Source: Streptomyces spinoverrucosus
Lineage (GTDB): Bacteria; Actinomycetota; Actinomycetes; Streptomycetales; Streptomycetaceae
Direction: 5' to 3'
Assembly (NCBI RefSeq): GCF_015712165.1
Contig: NZ_JADPZX010000001.1
Location: forward strand, 3,224,001 to 3,288,000
Length of the DNA stretch: 64,000 bases
This document shows, in pieces, positions 26,796-37,699 of this stretch (the stretch's first letter is position 1; each line of letters begins with the position of its first letter). Under the pieces are notes generated by a model, which worked only from the letters and a program-made list of their open reading frames with translations, was not told the DNA's origin and did no database searches. The position numbers were made by a program, and so were the translations under genes.

Positions 26796-28730
26796 TCAGG
26801 CTCCCTTCTTCGCGCGGCGTTCGGTCGGCTGGGTCACCCGGTCGAGCATCAGGCCGAGGCAGACGATCGCGGCGCCGGCCACCAGACCGGTCGCCAGGTC
26901 GCCCTGCGCGAGGCCGAAGACGACGTCGTAGCCGAGAGCGCCGCCGCCGACCAGACCGCCGATGATGACGACGGCGAGGACGAGGACCACACCCTGGTTG
27001 ACGGCGAGCAGCAACGACCGGCGGGCGAGCGGCAGCTGGACCTGGCGCAGCTGCTGTCCGCTGGTCGCGCCGAGCGAACGGGCCGATTCCAGCGCGGCCG
27101 GGTCGACCTGCCGCAGGCCCTGGGCGGTGATGCGGACGACGGCGGGCAGCGCGTAGACGACGGCGGCGGCCACCGCCGGGGCGCGGCCGACGCCGAACAG
27201 GGCGACGACCGGGATCAGGTACACGAACTGCGGCATCGTCTGGAAGACGTCCAGGACGGGCCGCAGCGCACGCTCGAAGCGTTCGCTGCGGGCGGCCGCG
27301 ATGCCGGTGGCGAAGCCCAGGACGAGGGTGACGGCGACGGCGGCGAGGACCTGGGAGAGGGTGTCCAGGGACGGCTCCCAGACGCCGAGTACGCCGATCG
27401 CGGCCATGGCGAGGACGGCGGTCAGCGCGGTGCGCCAGGTGCCGATCAGCCAGGCCAGCGCGGCGACGATGAGCAGCACCGACCACCAGGGCAGCCACTG
27501 CAGGCCGTCGCGCAGCGGGTCCAGGACCCAGGTGGTGAAGTGGCCGGCCCAGTCGGCGGTGCCGCCGACGACCGGGACGCCCGAGTAGAGGTGGGCGGTC
27601 ATCCAGTCGACGGCGCGGTTGACCGGCTCGGCGATGTTCACGGTCCAGGTGTCGGGCCAGTCGGCACGGCCCAGCAGGCGTCCGGCGACGGCGACGGCCA
27701 CGGCGGCGGCCAGGGCGTACGGCCATCCGGCGCGGGGGCGCTGTCCGGTGCCGGCGCCCGCGGCGGCGGTGACGCGGTCCAGTACGACCGCCAGAAGTAC
27801 GATCGGGATGCCCGCGGCGAGGGCCGCGCCGACGTCGACCGAGGCCAGCGCCTGGTAGACGCGGTCACCGAGGCCGCCGGCGCCGATCACGGAGGCGATG
27901 ACCGCCATGGACAGCGCCATCATGATCGTCTGGTTGAGGCCGAGCAGGAGTTCCTTGCGGGCCAGCGGGATACGGGCGGTCAACAGGCGTTGGCGTGCGG
28001 TGGCGCCGAGCGACTCGACGGCCTCCAGGACGCCCTTGTCGGCGCCGCGCAGGCCGAGCGCGGTGAGGCGGGCCATGGGCGGGGCGGCGTAGACGACGGT
28101 GGCGAGGACGGCGGCGGGGACGCCGATGCCGAAGACCAGGACGACGGGCAGCAGGTAGGCGAACGCCGGGAGCACCTGCATGGTGTCCAGGACCGGGCGC
28201 AGGACGCGGTCCATACGGTCGGACAGCCCGGCGGCGAGGCCGAGCAGGGCGCCGACGACGACGGACGCCAGCACCGCCACGACCATCAGGGCCAGGGTCT
28301 GCATGGTCGGCACCCACATGCCGAGCAGCCCGCAGGCGAGGAACGCGGCGGCCGTACCGAGCGCGAGCCGCACCCCCGCCACCCGCCAGGCCACGAAGGC
28401 GCCGAGCGCGGTGACGCCGGCCCAGCCGATGGTGAGCAGGGCGAGGTAGACGGCCCGCACGGACAGCACGACCGCGTTGCTGATGTGGCCGAAGAAGTAG
28501 AGGAACAGGGGGTGGCTGTCCCGGTTGTCGATGATCCAGTCGCTGGCGCCGGTGAGGGGCTGGGTCAGGTCGACCGTGAGCGCCTCGGGCCAGCTCCCGC
28601 TCGCCCACCGGGCGTTGGCCAGCGGCACGAGGATCGCGGCGGCCAGAGCCAGGAGGGCGAGCTTGGCGATGACCCGGTTCTTCAGTACGGCGGGCAGGGC
28701 ACGGGGAGCCGACGCGGTGACGGTGGCCAT
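26796..28730 (-). CDS. Glycine betaine/choline ABC transporter permease, tandem fusion of two permease domains
   Basis: 644 residues, twice the length of a normal ProW-like permease. Each half has its own BPD_transp_1 core and EAA-type cytoplasmic loop (EAVESLGATARQRLLTARIPLARKE near residue 245, and ESARSLGATSGQQLRQVQLPLARRS near residue 560). The transporter therefore probably works as one fused pair instead of a homodimer. ATG 28730 overlaps the ATPase stop (TGATG) and has GGAGG 7 bases upstream. It lies between the ATPase and the binding-protein gene in the betaine operon. Confidence 0.92.
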   Translation of the reverse strand: MATVTASAPRALPAVLKNRVIAKLALLALAAAILVPLANARWASGSWPEALTVDLTQPLTGASDWIIDNRDSHPLFLYFFGHISNAVVLSVRAVYLALLTIGWAGVTALGAFVAWRVAGVRLALGTAAAFLACGLLGMWVPTMQTLALMVVAVLASVVVGALLGLAAGLSDRMDRVLRPVLDTMQVLPAFAYLLPVVLVFGIGVPAAVLATVVYAAPPMARLTALGLRGADKGVLEAVESLGATARQRLLTARIPLARKELLLGLNQTIMMALSMAVIASVIGAGGLGDRVYQALASVDVGAALAAGIPIVLLAVVLDRVTAAAGAGTGQRPRAGWPYALAAAVAVAVAGRLLGRADWPDTWTVNIAEPVNRAVDWMTAHLYSGVPVVGGTADWAGHFTTWVLDPLRDGLQWLPWWSVLLIVAALAWLIGTWRTALTAVLAMAAIGVLGVWEPSLDTLSQVLAAVAVTLVLGFATGIAAARSERFERALRPVLDVFQTMPQFVYLIPVVALFGVGRAPAVAAAVVYALPAVVRITAQGLRQVDPAALESARSLGATSGQQLRQVQLPLARRSLLLAVNQGVVLVLAVVIIGGLVGGGALGYDVVFGLAQGDLATGLVAGAAIVCLGLMLDRVTQPTERRAKKGA

Positions 28731-29803
28731 CAAGCCACCTCCTTACGCGGCTCCGTACCGGCCACCACGCCCAGCAGTCGCTCGTGGTCGACAACGCCCA
28801 GGCACCGGCCCTCGTCCACCACCCGCACCGGCCCTCCGCTGCGCGCCACCGCCTCGATGGCCTCCGACACCGTCGCCGCCGGGGCCACCGCCGGGCCGGC
28901 CCCCGCCTCCTCCGCGGACGCGGGCCGCATGGCGGTGCGCACGGTCATGACCTGCTCGCGGGGGACGTCGCGGACGAACTCGCGGACGTAGTCGTCGGCC
29001 GGCGAACCGACGATCTCCTCCGGCGTGCCGAGCTGGACGATCCGGCCGTCGCGCATCAGGGCGATCCGGTCACCGAGCTTCAGCGCCTCGCTCAGGTCAT
29101 GGGTGATGAAGACCATCGTGCGGCCCTCGTCGCGATGCAGCCGGACGACCTCCTCCTGCATCTCGCGCCGGATCAGCGGGTCGAGGGCGCTGAACGGTTC
29201 GTCGAACAGCAGCACCTCCGGGTCGACGGCCAGCGCACGCGCGAGGCCGACCCGTTGCTGCTGGCCGCCCGACAGCTGTGCCGGCCTGCGCTGCTCCATC
29301 CCGGCGAGGCCCACCTTGGCGACGACCTCCGCCGCCTTCTCGCGCCGTTCCGCCTTGCTCACGCCCTGGATCTCCAGGCCGTAGGCCACGTTGTCGAGGA
29401 CCGTGCGGTGCGGGAGCAGGCCGAAGTGCTGGAAGACCATCGCGGCACGGTGCCGGCGCAGTTCGCGCAGCCGTGCCTTGTCCATGGCGCGGACGTCCTC
29501 GCCGTCGATGGCGATGGTCCCGGCCGTCGGCTCGATCAGCCGGGTCAGACAGCGCACCAGCGTGGACTTGCCGGAGCCGGACAGGCCCATGACGACGAAG
29601 ACCTCACCCTTGCGCACGTCGAAGGAGACGTCCCGGACGGCGGCGGTACAGCCGGTCCGGGCCCGCAGCTCGGCGGCGGGCAGGGCGGCCAGCTCCGGGT
29701 CGGCGGGGACGCGGTCGGCCTTCGGACCGAACACCTTCCACAGCCCGTCGACGGAGAACACGGGGGCGGTCTCAAGGGCGGCGGTCTCAAGGGTGGTACT
29801 CAT
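28730..29803 (-). CDS. Glycine betaine/choline ABC transporter ATP-binding protein (OpuAA/ProV-like)
   Basis: 357 residues. Walker [11 protein letters not shown]-loop [10 protein letters not shown], signature LSGGQQQR, Walker [13 protein letters not shown] and H-loop FITHDLSEA are all intact. An N-terminal extension with [18 protein letters not shown] and a C-terminal CBS-like segment (about 275-357, [20 protein letters not shown]) match OpuAA/ProV, where the CBS pair senses ionic strength. ATG 29803 overlaps the stop of the GMC gene as TGATG; GTG 29806 is the alternative. Coupled at both ends. Confidence 0.93.
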   Translation of the reverse strand: MSTTLETAALETAPVFSVDGLWKVFGPKADRVPADPELAALPAAELRARTGCTAAVRDVSFDVRKGEVFVVMGLSGSGKSTLVRCLTRLIEPTAGTIAIDGEDVRAMDKARLRELRRHRAAMVFQHFGLLPHRTVLDNVAYGLEIQGVSKAERREKAAEVVAKVGLAGMEQRRPAQLSGGQQQRVGLARALAVDPEVLLFDEPFSALDPLIRREMQEEVVRLHRDEGRTMVFITHDLSEALKLGDRIALMRDGRIVQLGTPEEIVGSPADDYVREFVRDVPREQVMTVRTAMRPASAEEAGAGPAVAPAATVSEAIEAVARSGGPVRVVDEGRCLGVVDHERLLGVVAGTEPRKEVA

Positions 29804-31332
29804 CACGCACCACCCCCGATCAGCTCAACGGCCCGTTCCCCGACCATCAGCACCCCGATCATCGGGTTCACGGCGGTCATCGTCGGGAACACGGACGCGT
29901 CGGCGATCCGGATGCCGTCCAGGCCACGGATCCGCAACTCGGGGTCGACCACGGCCATGCCGTCGGTGGCGGCGCCCATCCGGCACGTCCCCGCCGGGTG
30001 GTACACGGTGTGCGCGACCTTGCGGGCGTACTCGCCGAGCGCCTCGTCGTCGGTGATGTCCGGGCCGGGGCACACCTCCCGCTTCAACCAGCCCGCCAGC
30101 GGCTCGGACTTGGCGATCTCACGGGCGATGCGGATGCCGTCGACGAGGGTGCGGCCGTCGTAGTCGTCCTCGTCGGTGAAGTAGCGGAAGTCCAGGGCGG
30201 GCTTCTCGTTCGGGTCGGCGCTCTTCAGGTAGAGCCGCCCCCGGCTCTTCGGCTTGGGGATGTTCGGGGTCATCGAGACGCCGTACGAGGGCCGCTCGTA
30301 GCCCAGGCGCTCCGGGTTGTCCGTGAACGGGATCTGGTAGAAGTGGAACATCAGGTCGGGGCCCGCGTGTTCGGGGTCGCGGCGCACGAACAGCCCGGCG
30401 TCGGAGTCCATCGCGGAGTTCTCCGGGATGGGGCCGTGGGTCTCCCAGACGATCACCGACTCGGGGTGGTCGAGCAGGTTCTCACCGACGCCCGGCAGGT
30501 CGTGGACCACCGGTATGCCGAGCTTGGCGAGATCCTCCTTCGGACCGATGCCGGAGTGCAGCAGCAGGCGCGGGGAGTCGACGGCGCCCGCGCACAGCAC
30601 GACCTCGTTCCGGGCGCGGACGAGGATCTCCTCGCCGTCCTTGGTGCGCACGTGGACGCCCTCGGCGCGGGTGCCGTTCAGCTCCAGCCGGTACGCCCAG
30701 GTCTCCAGCAGGAGCGTCAGGTTGGGCCGCTCGTCCATCACCGGGTGGAGGTACGCCACGGAGGCCGAGGACCGCTTGTTGTTCTCGGGGTGGTAGGCGA
30801 GGTCGAAGAAGCCGACGCCCTCGGTGAAGGGCTTCCTGTTGAAGCCCTCCACGCGGGGCACGCCCAGCGCGGCCTGGGCGGCGTCGACGAAGTCGCGGGC
30901 GATGGCGTTCCGGTCCTTCTCGTCGACCGGGACGATGTTGTTCAGCAGCCGGGCGTAGTACGCCTCCATCTGCACCGCCCCCCAGCCCTTGGCGCCCGCC
31001 GCCTCCCACTCGTCCCAGTCGGACGGCAGCGGCTTGAAGGCGATGAGGGTGTTGTGGGACGAGCAGCCGCCGAGGACGCGGGCGCGGCTGTGCCGGATGT
31101 GGGAGTTGCCGCGGGGCTGTTCCACCGTCGGGTAGTCGTAGTCGAGTTCGCCGCCGAGCAGGCCCATCCAGCGGCGCAGGGTGAGGACGTCCTCGCGGTC
31201 CACGTCGCTGGGGCCGCCCTCGATGACGGCGACGGTGACGTCGGGGTTCTCGGTGAGGCGGGAGGCGATGACCGAGCCGGCGGTGCCACCGCCGACGACG
31301 ACGTAGTCGTAGGTATGGGTGGTGTCGGGCAT
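29803..31332 (-). CDS. GMC flavoprotein, choline oxidase/choline dehydrogenase-like
   Basis: 509 residues. The N-terminal dinucleotide fold is [34 protein letters not shown] matches Arthrobacter choline oxidase, where the histidine (here H93) carries FAD covalently. The catalytic pair is H445 in [11 protein letters not shown] and N489 in [15 protein letters not shown], equal to H466/N510 there. D311 (SDAGLF) falls where choline oxidase has E312, which holds the trimethylammonium group. It probably oxidises choline to betaine aldehyde or betaine using oxygen. It sits between ALDH and the betaine importer genes. Alcohol-dehydrogenase use of another acceptor cannot be excluded. Confidence 0.9.
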   Translation of the reverse strand: MPDTTHTYDYVVVGGGTAGSVIASRLTENPDVTVAVIEGGPSDVDREDVLTLRRWMGLLGGELDYDYPTVEQPRGNSHIRHSRARVLGGCSSHNTLIAFKPLPSDWDEWEAAGAKGWGAVQMEAYYARLLNNIVPVDEKDRNAIARDFVDAAQAALGVPRVEGFNRKPFTEGVGFFDLAYHPENNKRSSASVAYLHPVMDERPNLTLLLETWAYRLELNGTRAEGVHVRTKDGEEILVRARNEVVLCAGAVDSPRLLLHSGIGPKEDLAKLGIPVVHDLPGVGENLLDHPESVIVWETHGPIPENSAMDSDAGLFVRRDPEHAGPDLMFHFYQIPFTDNPERLGYERPSYGVSMTPNIPKPKSRGRLYLKSADPNEKPALDFRYFTDEDDYDGRTLVDGIRIAREIAKSEPLAGWLKREVCPGPDITDDEALGEYARKVAHTVYHPAGTCRMGAATDGMAVVDPELRIRGLDGIRIADASVFPTMTAVNPMIGVLMVGERAVELIGGGA

Positions 31333-31380
31333 GGGGGGTTACTCCAGGGTGAAGGGTGGTTCCTACGGGCTGTCGGGGCC

Positions 31381-32916
31381 TCAGCCCGCGAACCAGCGCA
31401 CCGGCTTCGGCGCGAGGTTCTGGTAGACGTGCTTGGTCTCGCGGTACTCGGCGAGCCCGGCCGGGCCGAGTTCGCGGCCGACTCCGCTCTTGCCGAAGCC
31501 GCCCCACTCCGCCTGCGGGAGGTAGGGGTGGAAGTCGTTGATCCAGACGGTGCCGTGCCGCAGCCGTCCCGCGACCCGGCGGGCCCGCCCCGCGTCGGCG
31601 GTCCACACGGCGCCGGCCAGCCCGTACTCGGTGTCGTTGGCGAGCGCGACGGCCTCGTCCTCGGTGCGGAAGGTCTCCACCGTCAGTACGGGTCCGAAGA
31701 CCTCTTCGCGTACGACCTTCATCTCGCGGTGGCACTGGTCGAGCACCGTCGGCTCGTAGAAGTAGCCGTTCGCGGGGCGCTCCGGGGCGGGCTCCGGACG
31801 CTTGCCGCCGCTGCGCAGCACCGCGCCTTCCGCCAGCGCGGAGGCGACGTACGACTCCACCTTGGCGCGCTGCTGCTCTGAGACGAGGGGACCGCACTCG
31901 ACGCCGTCCGCCGTGCCGCGACCGAGGCGGACACGACCGGCCCGGCGGGCGAGTTCGGCGACGAACCGCTCCCTGACCGACTCCTCGACGATGAGGCGCG
32001 CGCCCGCGGAGCAGACCTGGCCGCTGTGGATGAAGGCGGCGTTGAGGGCCTGGTCGACGGCGGTGTCGAAGGCCTCGTCGGTGGCGCAGGCGTCGGCGAA
32101 GACGACGTTGGGGTTCTTGCCGCCGAGTTCGAGGGCGACCTTCTTGACGGTGGGGGCGGCGGCCGCGGCCACCTTGGTGCCGCTGACCAGGCCGCCGGTG
32201 AAGGAGACCAGGTCGACGTCGGGGTGTTCGGAGAGGCGGGCGCCGACGGTGTGGCCGGGGCCGGTGACGATGTTCGCGACTCCGGCGGGCAGTCCGGCCT
32301 CGGCGAGCAGGTCGATCAGGGCGATGGTGGTCATCGGCGTGATCTCGCTCGGCTTGATCACGAAGGTGTTGCCGGCCGCGAGCGCGGGCGCGATCTTCCA
32401 GCTGGCCTGGAGCAGGGGGTAGTTCCAGGGGGTGATCAGCGCGCAGACGCCGACGGGTTCGTGGACGACGACGCTGTGGATGTCGGGCGAGCCCGCGTCG
32501 ACGACCCGGCCGGCCCCTTCCGCCGCGACCAGGTCGGCGAAGTAGCGGAAGGCGTCGGCCACGCAGTCGATGTCGACGCGGCCCTCTTCGACGGTCTTGC
32601 CGGCGTCCCGGCTCTCCAGCAGGCCGAGTTCCTCGCGGTCGCGGACCAGCAGGTCGGCGACGCGGCGCAGCAGGGCGGCGCGTTCGGCGACGGGGGTGCG
32701 GGGCCACTCGCCCTGCCCGCCGTCGAAGGCGCGGTGGGCGGCCGCGACGGCCAGGTCCGTGTCCTTCTCGTCCCCCTCGGCGACCACAGCGAACGGCAGG
32801 GCCTCCGCGGGGTCGAGGATCTCGCGCGTGGCACCGGAGACGGCGGGCCGCCACTCCCCCGCCACGTGGATCGTGTCGCGCGCCTGAGGCACCTGGTTTT
32901 CCGCTCTGTCCGCCAT
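31381..32916 (-). CDS. betB: Aldehyde dehydrogenase, probable betaine-aldehyde dehydrogenase
   Basis: A 511-residue NAD(P)-dependent ALDH. Catalytic C302 in HSGQVCSAGARL, general base E263 in ALELGGKNPN and N164 in ITPWNYPLLQ are all present, as is the SFTGG cofactor loop. It would convert betaine aldehyde to glycine betaine. Substrate is inferred from the operon with a choline-oxidase-like enzyme and betaine ABC importer. First gene of the operon, with 48 bases to the next. Its promoter lies in the 189-base region shared with the MarR-GNAT regulator, where AT-rich sequence and a perfect palindrome are found. Confidence 0.92.
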   Translation of the reverse strand: MADRAENQVPQARDTIHVAGEWRPAVSGATREILDPAEALPFAVVAEGDEKDTDLAVAAAHRAFDGGQGEWPRTPVAERAALLRRVADLLVRDREELGLLESRDAGKTVEEGRVDIDCVADAFRYFADLVAAEGAGRVVDAGSPDIHSVVVHEPVGVCALITPWNYPLLQASWKIAPALAAGNTFVIKPSEITPMTTIALIDLLAEAGLPAGVANIVTGPGHTVGARLSEHPDVDLVSFTGGLVSGTKVAAAAAPTVKKVALELGGKNPNVVFADACATDEAFDTAVDQALNAAFIHSGQVCSAGARLIVEESVRERFVAELARRAGRVRLGRGTADGVECGPLVSEQQRAKVESYVASALAEGAVLRSGGKRPEPAPERPANGYFYEPTVLDQCHREMKVVREEVFGPVLTVETFRTEDEAVALANDTEYGLAGAVWTADAGRARRVAGRLRHGTVWINDFHPYLPQAEWGGFGKSGVGRELGPAGLAEYRETKHVYQNLAPKPVRWFAG

Positions 32917-33083
32917 GCTCGGTCTTGCCTTCCATTCCTGTTCAGGTCCTGCTCAGGACCGTGAGCGCCTGCCCGTACCCCTTTCAGACATGCGCAATCG
33001 ATGGCCGAAAGTGGGCTGCATCACTGAAAATTCGGGCAAATAGCCTGAAAAGGGCGCCCGGCTTCCATGGACCAATCAGCATC

Positions 33084-33101
33084 CTTTGACTAAAGTCAAA
33101 G
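33084..33101. promoter_or_regulatory. 18-bp perfect palindrome, probable MarR-type operator
   Basis: CTTTGACTAAAGTCAAAG: 8-base arms and a 2-base centre, ending 4 bases before the ATG of the MarR-GNAT regulator and within the shared promoter region with the choline operon. Size and position fit an autoregulatory operator. Confidence 0.75.
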
Positions 33102-33105
33102 AAAT

Positions 33106-33990
33106 ATGGAGGCAGTGTCAGAGCGTGTCGCGGCCTTCCGCCGCTTCAACCGCTACTTCACCCGCCGCATCGGCGCCCTCGACGACCACTACCTGGGCCA
33201 GAACCGCCCCCTCGGCGAGGCCCGCCTGCTCTTCGAGATCGGCGACGGTGCCTCGCTGCGCGAGCTGCGCGCCCGGCTCGGCCTGGACGCCGGCTATCTG
33301 AGCCGGATGGCCAAGGCGCTGGAAGCCCAGGGCATGATCCGGCTGAGCGTCCACCCCGCCGACAACCGGCTGCGCATGATCGAACTCACCCCGGCCGGGC
33401 GCGAGGAGGTCAGGGAGCAGAACCGCCGTGCCGACGCCCTGGTCGCCGGCCTGCTCGACGGCCTCACCACGGACCAGCGCGACCGGCTCACCGAGGCCCT
33501 GGCCACCACCGAGCGCCTGCTGCGCCTGGCCGGCATCACCGTCGAACGCGTCGACGGCGCCTCACCCGACGCCCGCGCCATGCTCGACGCCTACGCCGCC
33601 GACATCGACGAACGCTTCCCGGAAGGCTTCGACCGGTCCGACCTCGTACGACCGCAGGAGGTGTCCGGCGAGAGGGGCGCCTTCTTCGTCGCGTACGAGG
33701 AAGGGGCGCCGGTCGGCTGCGGCGGACTGAGGCGGCTCGAACCCGGCGTGGGCGAGATCAAGCACGTCTGGGTGCACCCGGACGCCCGTCGCCTCGGCCT
33801 CGCCCGCCGGATCCTCGGCGAACTGGAAGCCGAGGCCCTGGGACGGGACTGGACCGTGGTCCGCCTGGACACCCACGCGGTCCTCACGGAAGCGCAGGCG
33901 ATGTACCGGGCAACCGGCTACAGGGGAATCGACCGGTACAGCGACCACGCCTACGCGGGCCACTGGTTCGAGAAACGGCTGGACGCCTGA
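33106..33990 (+). CDS. MarR-family HTH regulator fused to a GNAT acetyltransferase
   Basis: 294 residues. The MarR winged helix spans about 1-145, with ASLRELRARLGLDAGYLSRMAKALEAQGMI as recognition helix and DNRLRMIELTPAGR as wing. The GNAT domain spans about 150-294, with VWVHPDARRLGLARRIL as the acetyl-CoA loop and AQAMYRATGY near the end. The bifunctional type is common in actinobacteria. Divergence from the choline operon and the palindrome at its start suggest that it represses that operon and itself. The GNAT substrate is unknown. ATG 33106 lacks a Shine-Dalgarno sequence; GTG 33115 is the alternative. Confidence 0.9.
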   Translation: MEAVSERVAAFRRFNRYFTRRIGALDDHYLGQNRPLGEARLLFEIGDGASLRELRARLGLDAGYLSRMAKALEAQGMIRLSVHPADNRLRMIELTPAGREEVREQNRRADALVAGLLDGLTTDQRDRLTEALATTERLLRLAGITVERVDGASPDARAMLDAYAADIDERFPEGFDRSDLVRPQEVSGERGAFFVAYEEGAPVGCGGLRRLEPGVGEIKHVWVHPDARRLGLARRILGELEAEALGRDWTVVRLDTHAVLTEAQAMYRATGYRGIDRYSDHAYAGHWFEKRLDA

Positions 33991-33992
33991 CC

Positions 33993-34066
33993 GGGAAAGC
34001 GTCGTAGGCGAGGCACAGGGAAAGCGTCGTACGCACCGGAAAGCCTCGTACGCACCGGGAAATGCG
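33993..34066. repeat. Degenerate tandem repeat after the MarR-GNAT gene
   Basis: Four imperfect copies of a GGGAAAGCGTCGTACGCAC-like unit of about 20 bases follow the stop codon and lead into the terminator hairpin. The origin is unclear; it may be simple slippage. Confidence 0.5.
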
Positions 34067-34102
34067 ACGACCCCCGGCCCGTGGTGGCGGACCGGGGGTC
34101 GT
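34067..34102. terminator. Hairpin between MarR-GNAT and mdh
   Basis: ACGACCCCCGG (34067-34077) pairs perfectly with CCGGGGGTCGT (34092-34102), 11 base pairs with a 14-base loop, between convergent stops. Confidence 0.7.
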
Positions 34103-34121
34103 GCGGCTGGTGTGGCGGGTG

Positions 34122-35204
<1,083 letters not shown>

Positions 35205-35398
35205 CTATCGCGCATCCAGGATGCCGGACGTCCGGGTGGGTGTGGCCCACCCCACAGAGCCCACGAAAGGCGGCGGCCGCCCGTCCGGGAGAGGCGAGAC
35301 GGGACGACCGCCGAGTGGGGGTACCGTTGCCGGACTCCCGTGGGGGTACTGTGCGCGTGCCCGCGATCCCGGGCGGCATGCGAGACTCCGGCGTCTTT

Positions 35399-36538
35399 TT
35401 ACGACGTGCAGCCCCGCTCCCCCGACGCCAGCGTCGCGCACGCCGTGGCCTCGCCCGCGTCCTTCACGGCGACCATCGGGGTGTACGCGATGGTGTCGCC
35501 GACGGTCGTGATGGCGCCGTTCTCCTTGGTGGTGCCCACGGCCACCTCGACCTCGTCGCCCTGGTTGGCCCCGGTGATACGCCCCCACGCCGCGCCGCAG
35601 GTCTCGCTGTAGCGGACCTCGACGACGGTCGTGCCGACGGTCGCCGTGCGGGCCGTGGTGACGAGGTTGCCGGTGCACCCCATGGTCTCCGCGTCCTTGC
35701 CGGTGCAGGTGTCGCCGCCGCACTTCACGCCGGGCGGCAGGTTGGCGGCGGTGCTGACGGACGGGGACGGGGAGGCGCTCGCGGTGTCCTTCCGGTCGCC
35801 GCCGCCGGTGAGGTAGAACGCGGCGCCGGCCGCGACGACCACGGCGACGGCACCGGCGATGAACAGCGCGAGCCGCTTCTTGCCGGACCCGCCGCCGGAA
35901 GAGGTGCCCGGCGGGGTCGGCGTCGTCCCGCCGGCACCGGGCGCCCGGCCGGCCGACGCCGGGTTCGCTCCCGCACCGGCGCCTCGACGGCCGCTTGCCT
36001 GGGACGGTCCGGTGTAGCCCGCGAGGCCCCACGAGTTGACCGCCGAACGCGCCTCGGCCTCCCGGGCGTTCGCGTCCGGTGCCGTCGGCTGGGGCGGCAC
36101 CGTCGGGGCCACCCCCGCCGGGCCCGCGATGCCCGGCGTCGCCGTCGCGCTGCCGCCTCTGGGGACCGTCTTGCTCTTGGCGTTGGCGGGGGGCGCGCCG
36201 AACTCGCCGAGCGCGGCGCGCGCCTGCGAGATCCGGATCGCCTCCATGGTCCGGTCGTGGCGCATCTCCGAGCGGCTCCAGGCGCGTTCGGCGAGCTCCC
36301 ACATGGTGGTCAGATGGATGGGGTTGGTGCCGGTGACCTCGGCCAGCGCGACGATCGCACCCTTGGGCGCGAGCAGCCGGCCGTTCAGGTAACGCTCCCA
36401 GGACGTCTTGCTGTAACCCGTGCGGTCGGACAGCGCCGAGATGCCTATGCCGCTGCGGTCCACGAGCCGCCGCAGCTGGCCGACGAACTCCTTGATCTGC
36501 GGATCGAGTTCATCCGGCAAGGCCTTCCAACGAGGCAT
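35399..36538 (-). CDS. XRE-type helix-turn-helix, single-pass membrane protein with extracytoplasmic DUF2690
   Basis: 379 residues. The N-terminal HTH (about 15-75) contains GIGISALSDRTGYSKTSWERYLNGRLL. A Pro/Ala/Gly-rich linker leads to a helix at about 226-246 (RLALFIAGAVAVVVAAGAAFYL in outline). The outer domain has six cysteines and the TVVEVRYSETCGAAWGRI block of DUF2690. Such proteins combine a cytoplasmic HTH with an external domain and may transduce envelope signals. No enzymatic motif. A purine-rich AAAAGGGGGG precedes ATG 36538. Confidence 0.85.
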   Translation of the reverse strand: MPRWKALPDELDPQIKEFVGQLRRLVDRSGIGISALSDRTGYSKTSWERYLNGRLLAPKGAIVALAEVTGTNPIHLTTMWELAERAWSRSEMRHDRTMEAIRISQARAALGEFGAPPANAKSKTVPRGGSATATPGIAGPAGVAPTVPPQPTAPDANAREAEARSAVNSWGLAGYTGPSQASGRRGAGAGANPASAGRAPGAGGTTPTPPGTSSGGGSGKKRLALFIAGAVAVVVAAGAAFYLTGGGDRKDTASASPSPSVSTAANLPPGVKCGGDTCTGKDAETMGCTGNLVTTARTATVGTTVVEVRYSETCGAAWGRITGANQGDEVEVAVGTTKENGAITTVGDTIAYTPMVAVKDAGEATACATLASGERGCTS

Positions 36539-36931
36539 TGCTTCCCCCCTTTTCCCCCTGCACGTGCCGGTTGTTCCCCCGCCGACTGGGATGCGCCCTG
36601 TCAGGTCTCAGTTCCCAGGACGTCCCCGATTGGGCAGATTAGCCCCGCTGTGCGGTGCCCAACTCCAGCATTCCCGAAGCTGTCAATACATCGACACAAC
36701 GGGCACACACCGATGACCTCGGACGTCTCAGCCGTGCGCATCGCACCCAGAGGCAACCCCCTCGACTGTGGCGGGGCGCGGACACCGTAGCGGAACGGTC
36801 ACTTCCGTGCCACAGCGCACAGACAGCCGTTGAACAGGGGGTTCGCCGTACGGGAGTTTGGGTGCGGCGGCGGCCCGTCCTTGCTCGGGGGAGGGGACGG
36901 GCCGCCGTTCCTTGAGGGTGACCGGCTGTGC
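36539..36931. other. 393-base intergenic region
   Basis: It holds the 5' region of the HTH/DUF2690 gene (on the minus strand a TTGACA box and a TAATCT -10-like box are visible, but not at ideal spacing to each other) and the terminator of the DUF3017 gene at 36868-36907. Nothing else is supported; open frames across it have no start signals. Confidence 0.5.
36868..36907. terminator. Hairpin downstream of the DUF3017 gene
   Basis: CGGCGGCCCGTCC (36868-36880) pairs perfectly with GGACGGGCCGCCG (36895-36907), 13 base pairs. Confidence 0.7.
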
Positions 36932-37699
36932 CTAACTGCTGACGGTGAAGTGCAGCGTGTCCTTCAGGAACGGGATCACCAGCCAGGGGTTCGGCTGGGC
37001 CATCAGCGCCAGCAGGACGATCGCCAGACCGAGGACGCCGTAGGTGGCGATGTCCGTGAAGCGCGAGCGCACGGCGAGCATGCCGACGCTGGGCAGCAGC
37101 CAGCGCATCACGGCACCGCCGACCAGCGCCGAGCCGACCAGTATGGTGCCGATCCGGAACGCGTCGAACGCGGTCACCAGCAGGCCGAGACCGACCAGGG
37201 CCAGCACGGCGAGCATCGGCCACTGCCGCGCGGGCGCGGGCGCGTCGCCCGACGCGGCCCGGCCGCCGCCCTCGGGTCGCGCGGTGTCCTTCGTGAACAA
37301 GGGGAAGCGGCGGGTGGCCCGCCGGGGCGTCCCGTCCTCGTCCACGACACTGATCGCGTCCCGCACGACGAGCTCGGCGTCGTCGACGACCCCGTTCGAG
37401 GCCTCACCGCCGACCGACGACGCGGAACCGTTGAGCGACACGCCCTCCGACGTCCGCCCGGAGCCGTTGGACGCCTGCGCGGAACCGTTGAGCGATACAC
37501 CGTCCGACGTCCGCCCGGAGCCGTTGGACGCCTGCGCGGAACCGTTGAGCGATACACCGTCCGACGTCCGCCCGGAGCCGTTGGACGCCTGCGCGGAACC
37601 GTTGAGCGACACGCCCTCCGAGGTACGCGCGGAGCCGTTCCGCCCGGCGTCACCGTTCCGCGCGGCGGCGTCCCTCTCCCCAGCCGGGTCAGCCGACAC
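36932..37699 (-). CDS. DUF3017 domain membrane protein with N-terminal repeats
   Basis: 255 residues starting at GTG 37699, which overlaps the folD stop by 11 bases, so the two are coupled. The C-terminal part (about 158-255) is the DUF3017 domain with three helices ([21 protein letters not shown] onward). The first 90 residues are built from about four copies of a 19-residue unit (consensus [19 protein letters not shown]) encoded by a 57-bp minisatellite. DUF3017 commonly follows folD in Streptomyces; its role is unknown. The repeat region is hydrophilic and probably disordered in the cytoplasm. Confidence 0.88.
   Translation of the reverse strand: MSADPAGERDAAARNGDAGRNGSARTSEGVSLNGSAQASNGSGRTSDGVSLNGSAQASNGSGRTSDGVSLNGSAQASNGSGRTSEGVSLNGSASSVGGEASNGVVDDAELVVRDAISVVDEDGTPRRATRRFPLFTKDTARPEGGGRAASGDAPAPARQWPMLAVLALVGLGLLVTAFDAFRIGTILVGSALVGGAVMRWLLPSVGMLAVRSRFTDIATYGVLGLAIVLLALMAQPNPWLVIPFLKDTLHFTVSS
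37428..37637. repeat. 57-bp minisatellite inside the DUF3017 gene
   Basis: Units at 37428-37484, 37485-37541 and 37542-37598, with a partial fourth from 37599. The first three differ at only a few positions. The length is a multiple of three, so copy changes keep the frame. Confidence 0.9.
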
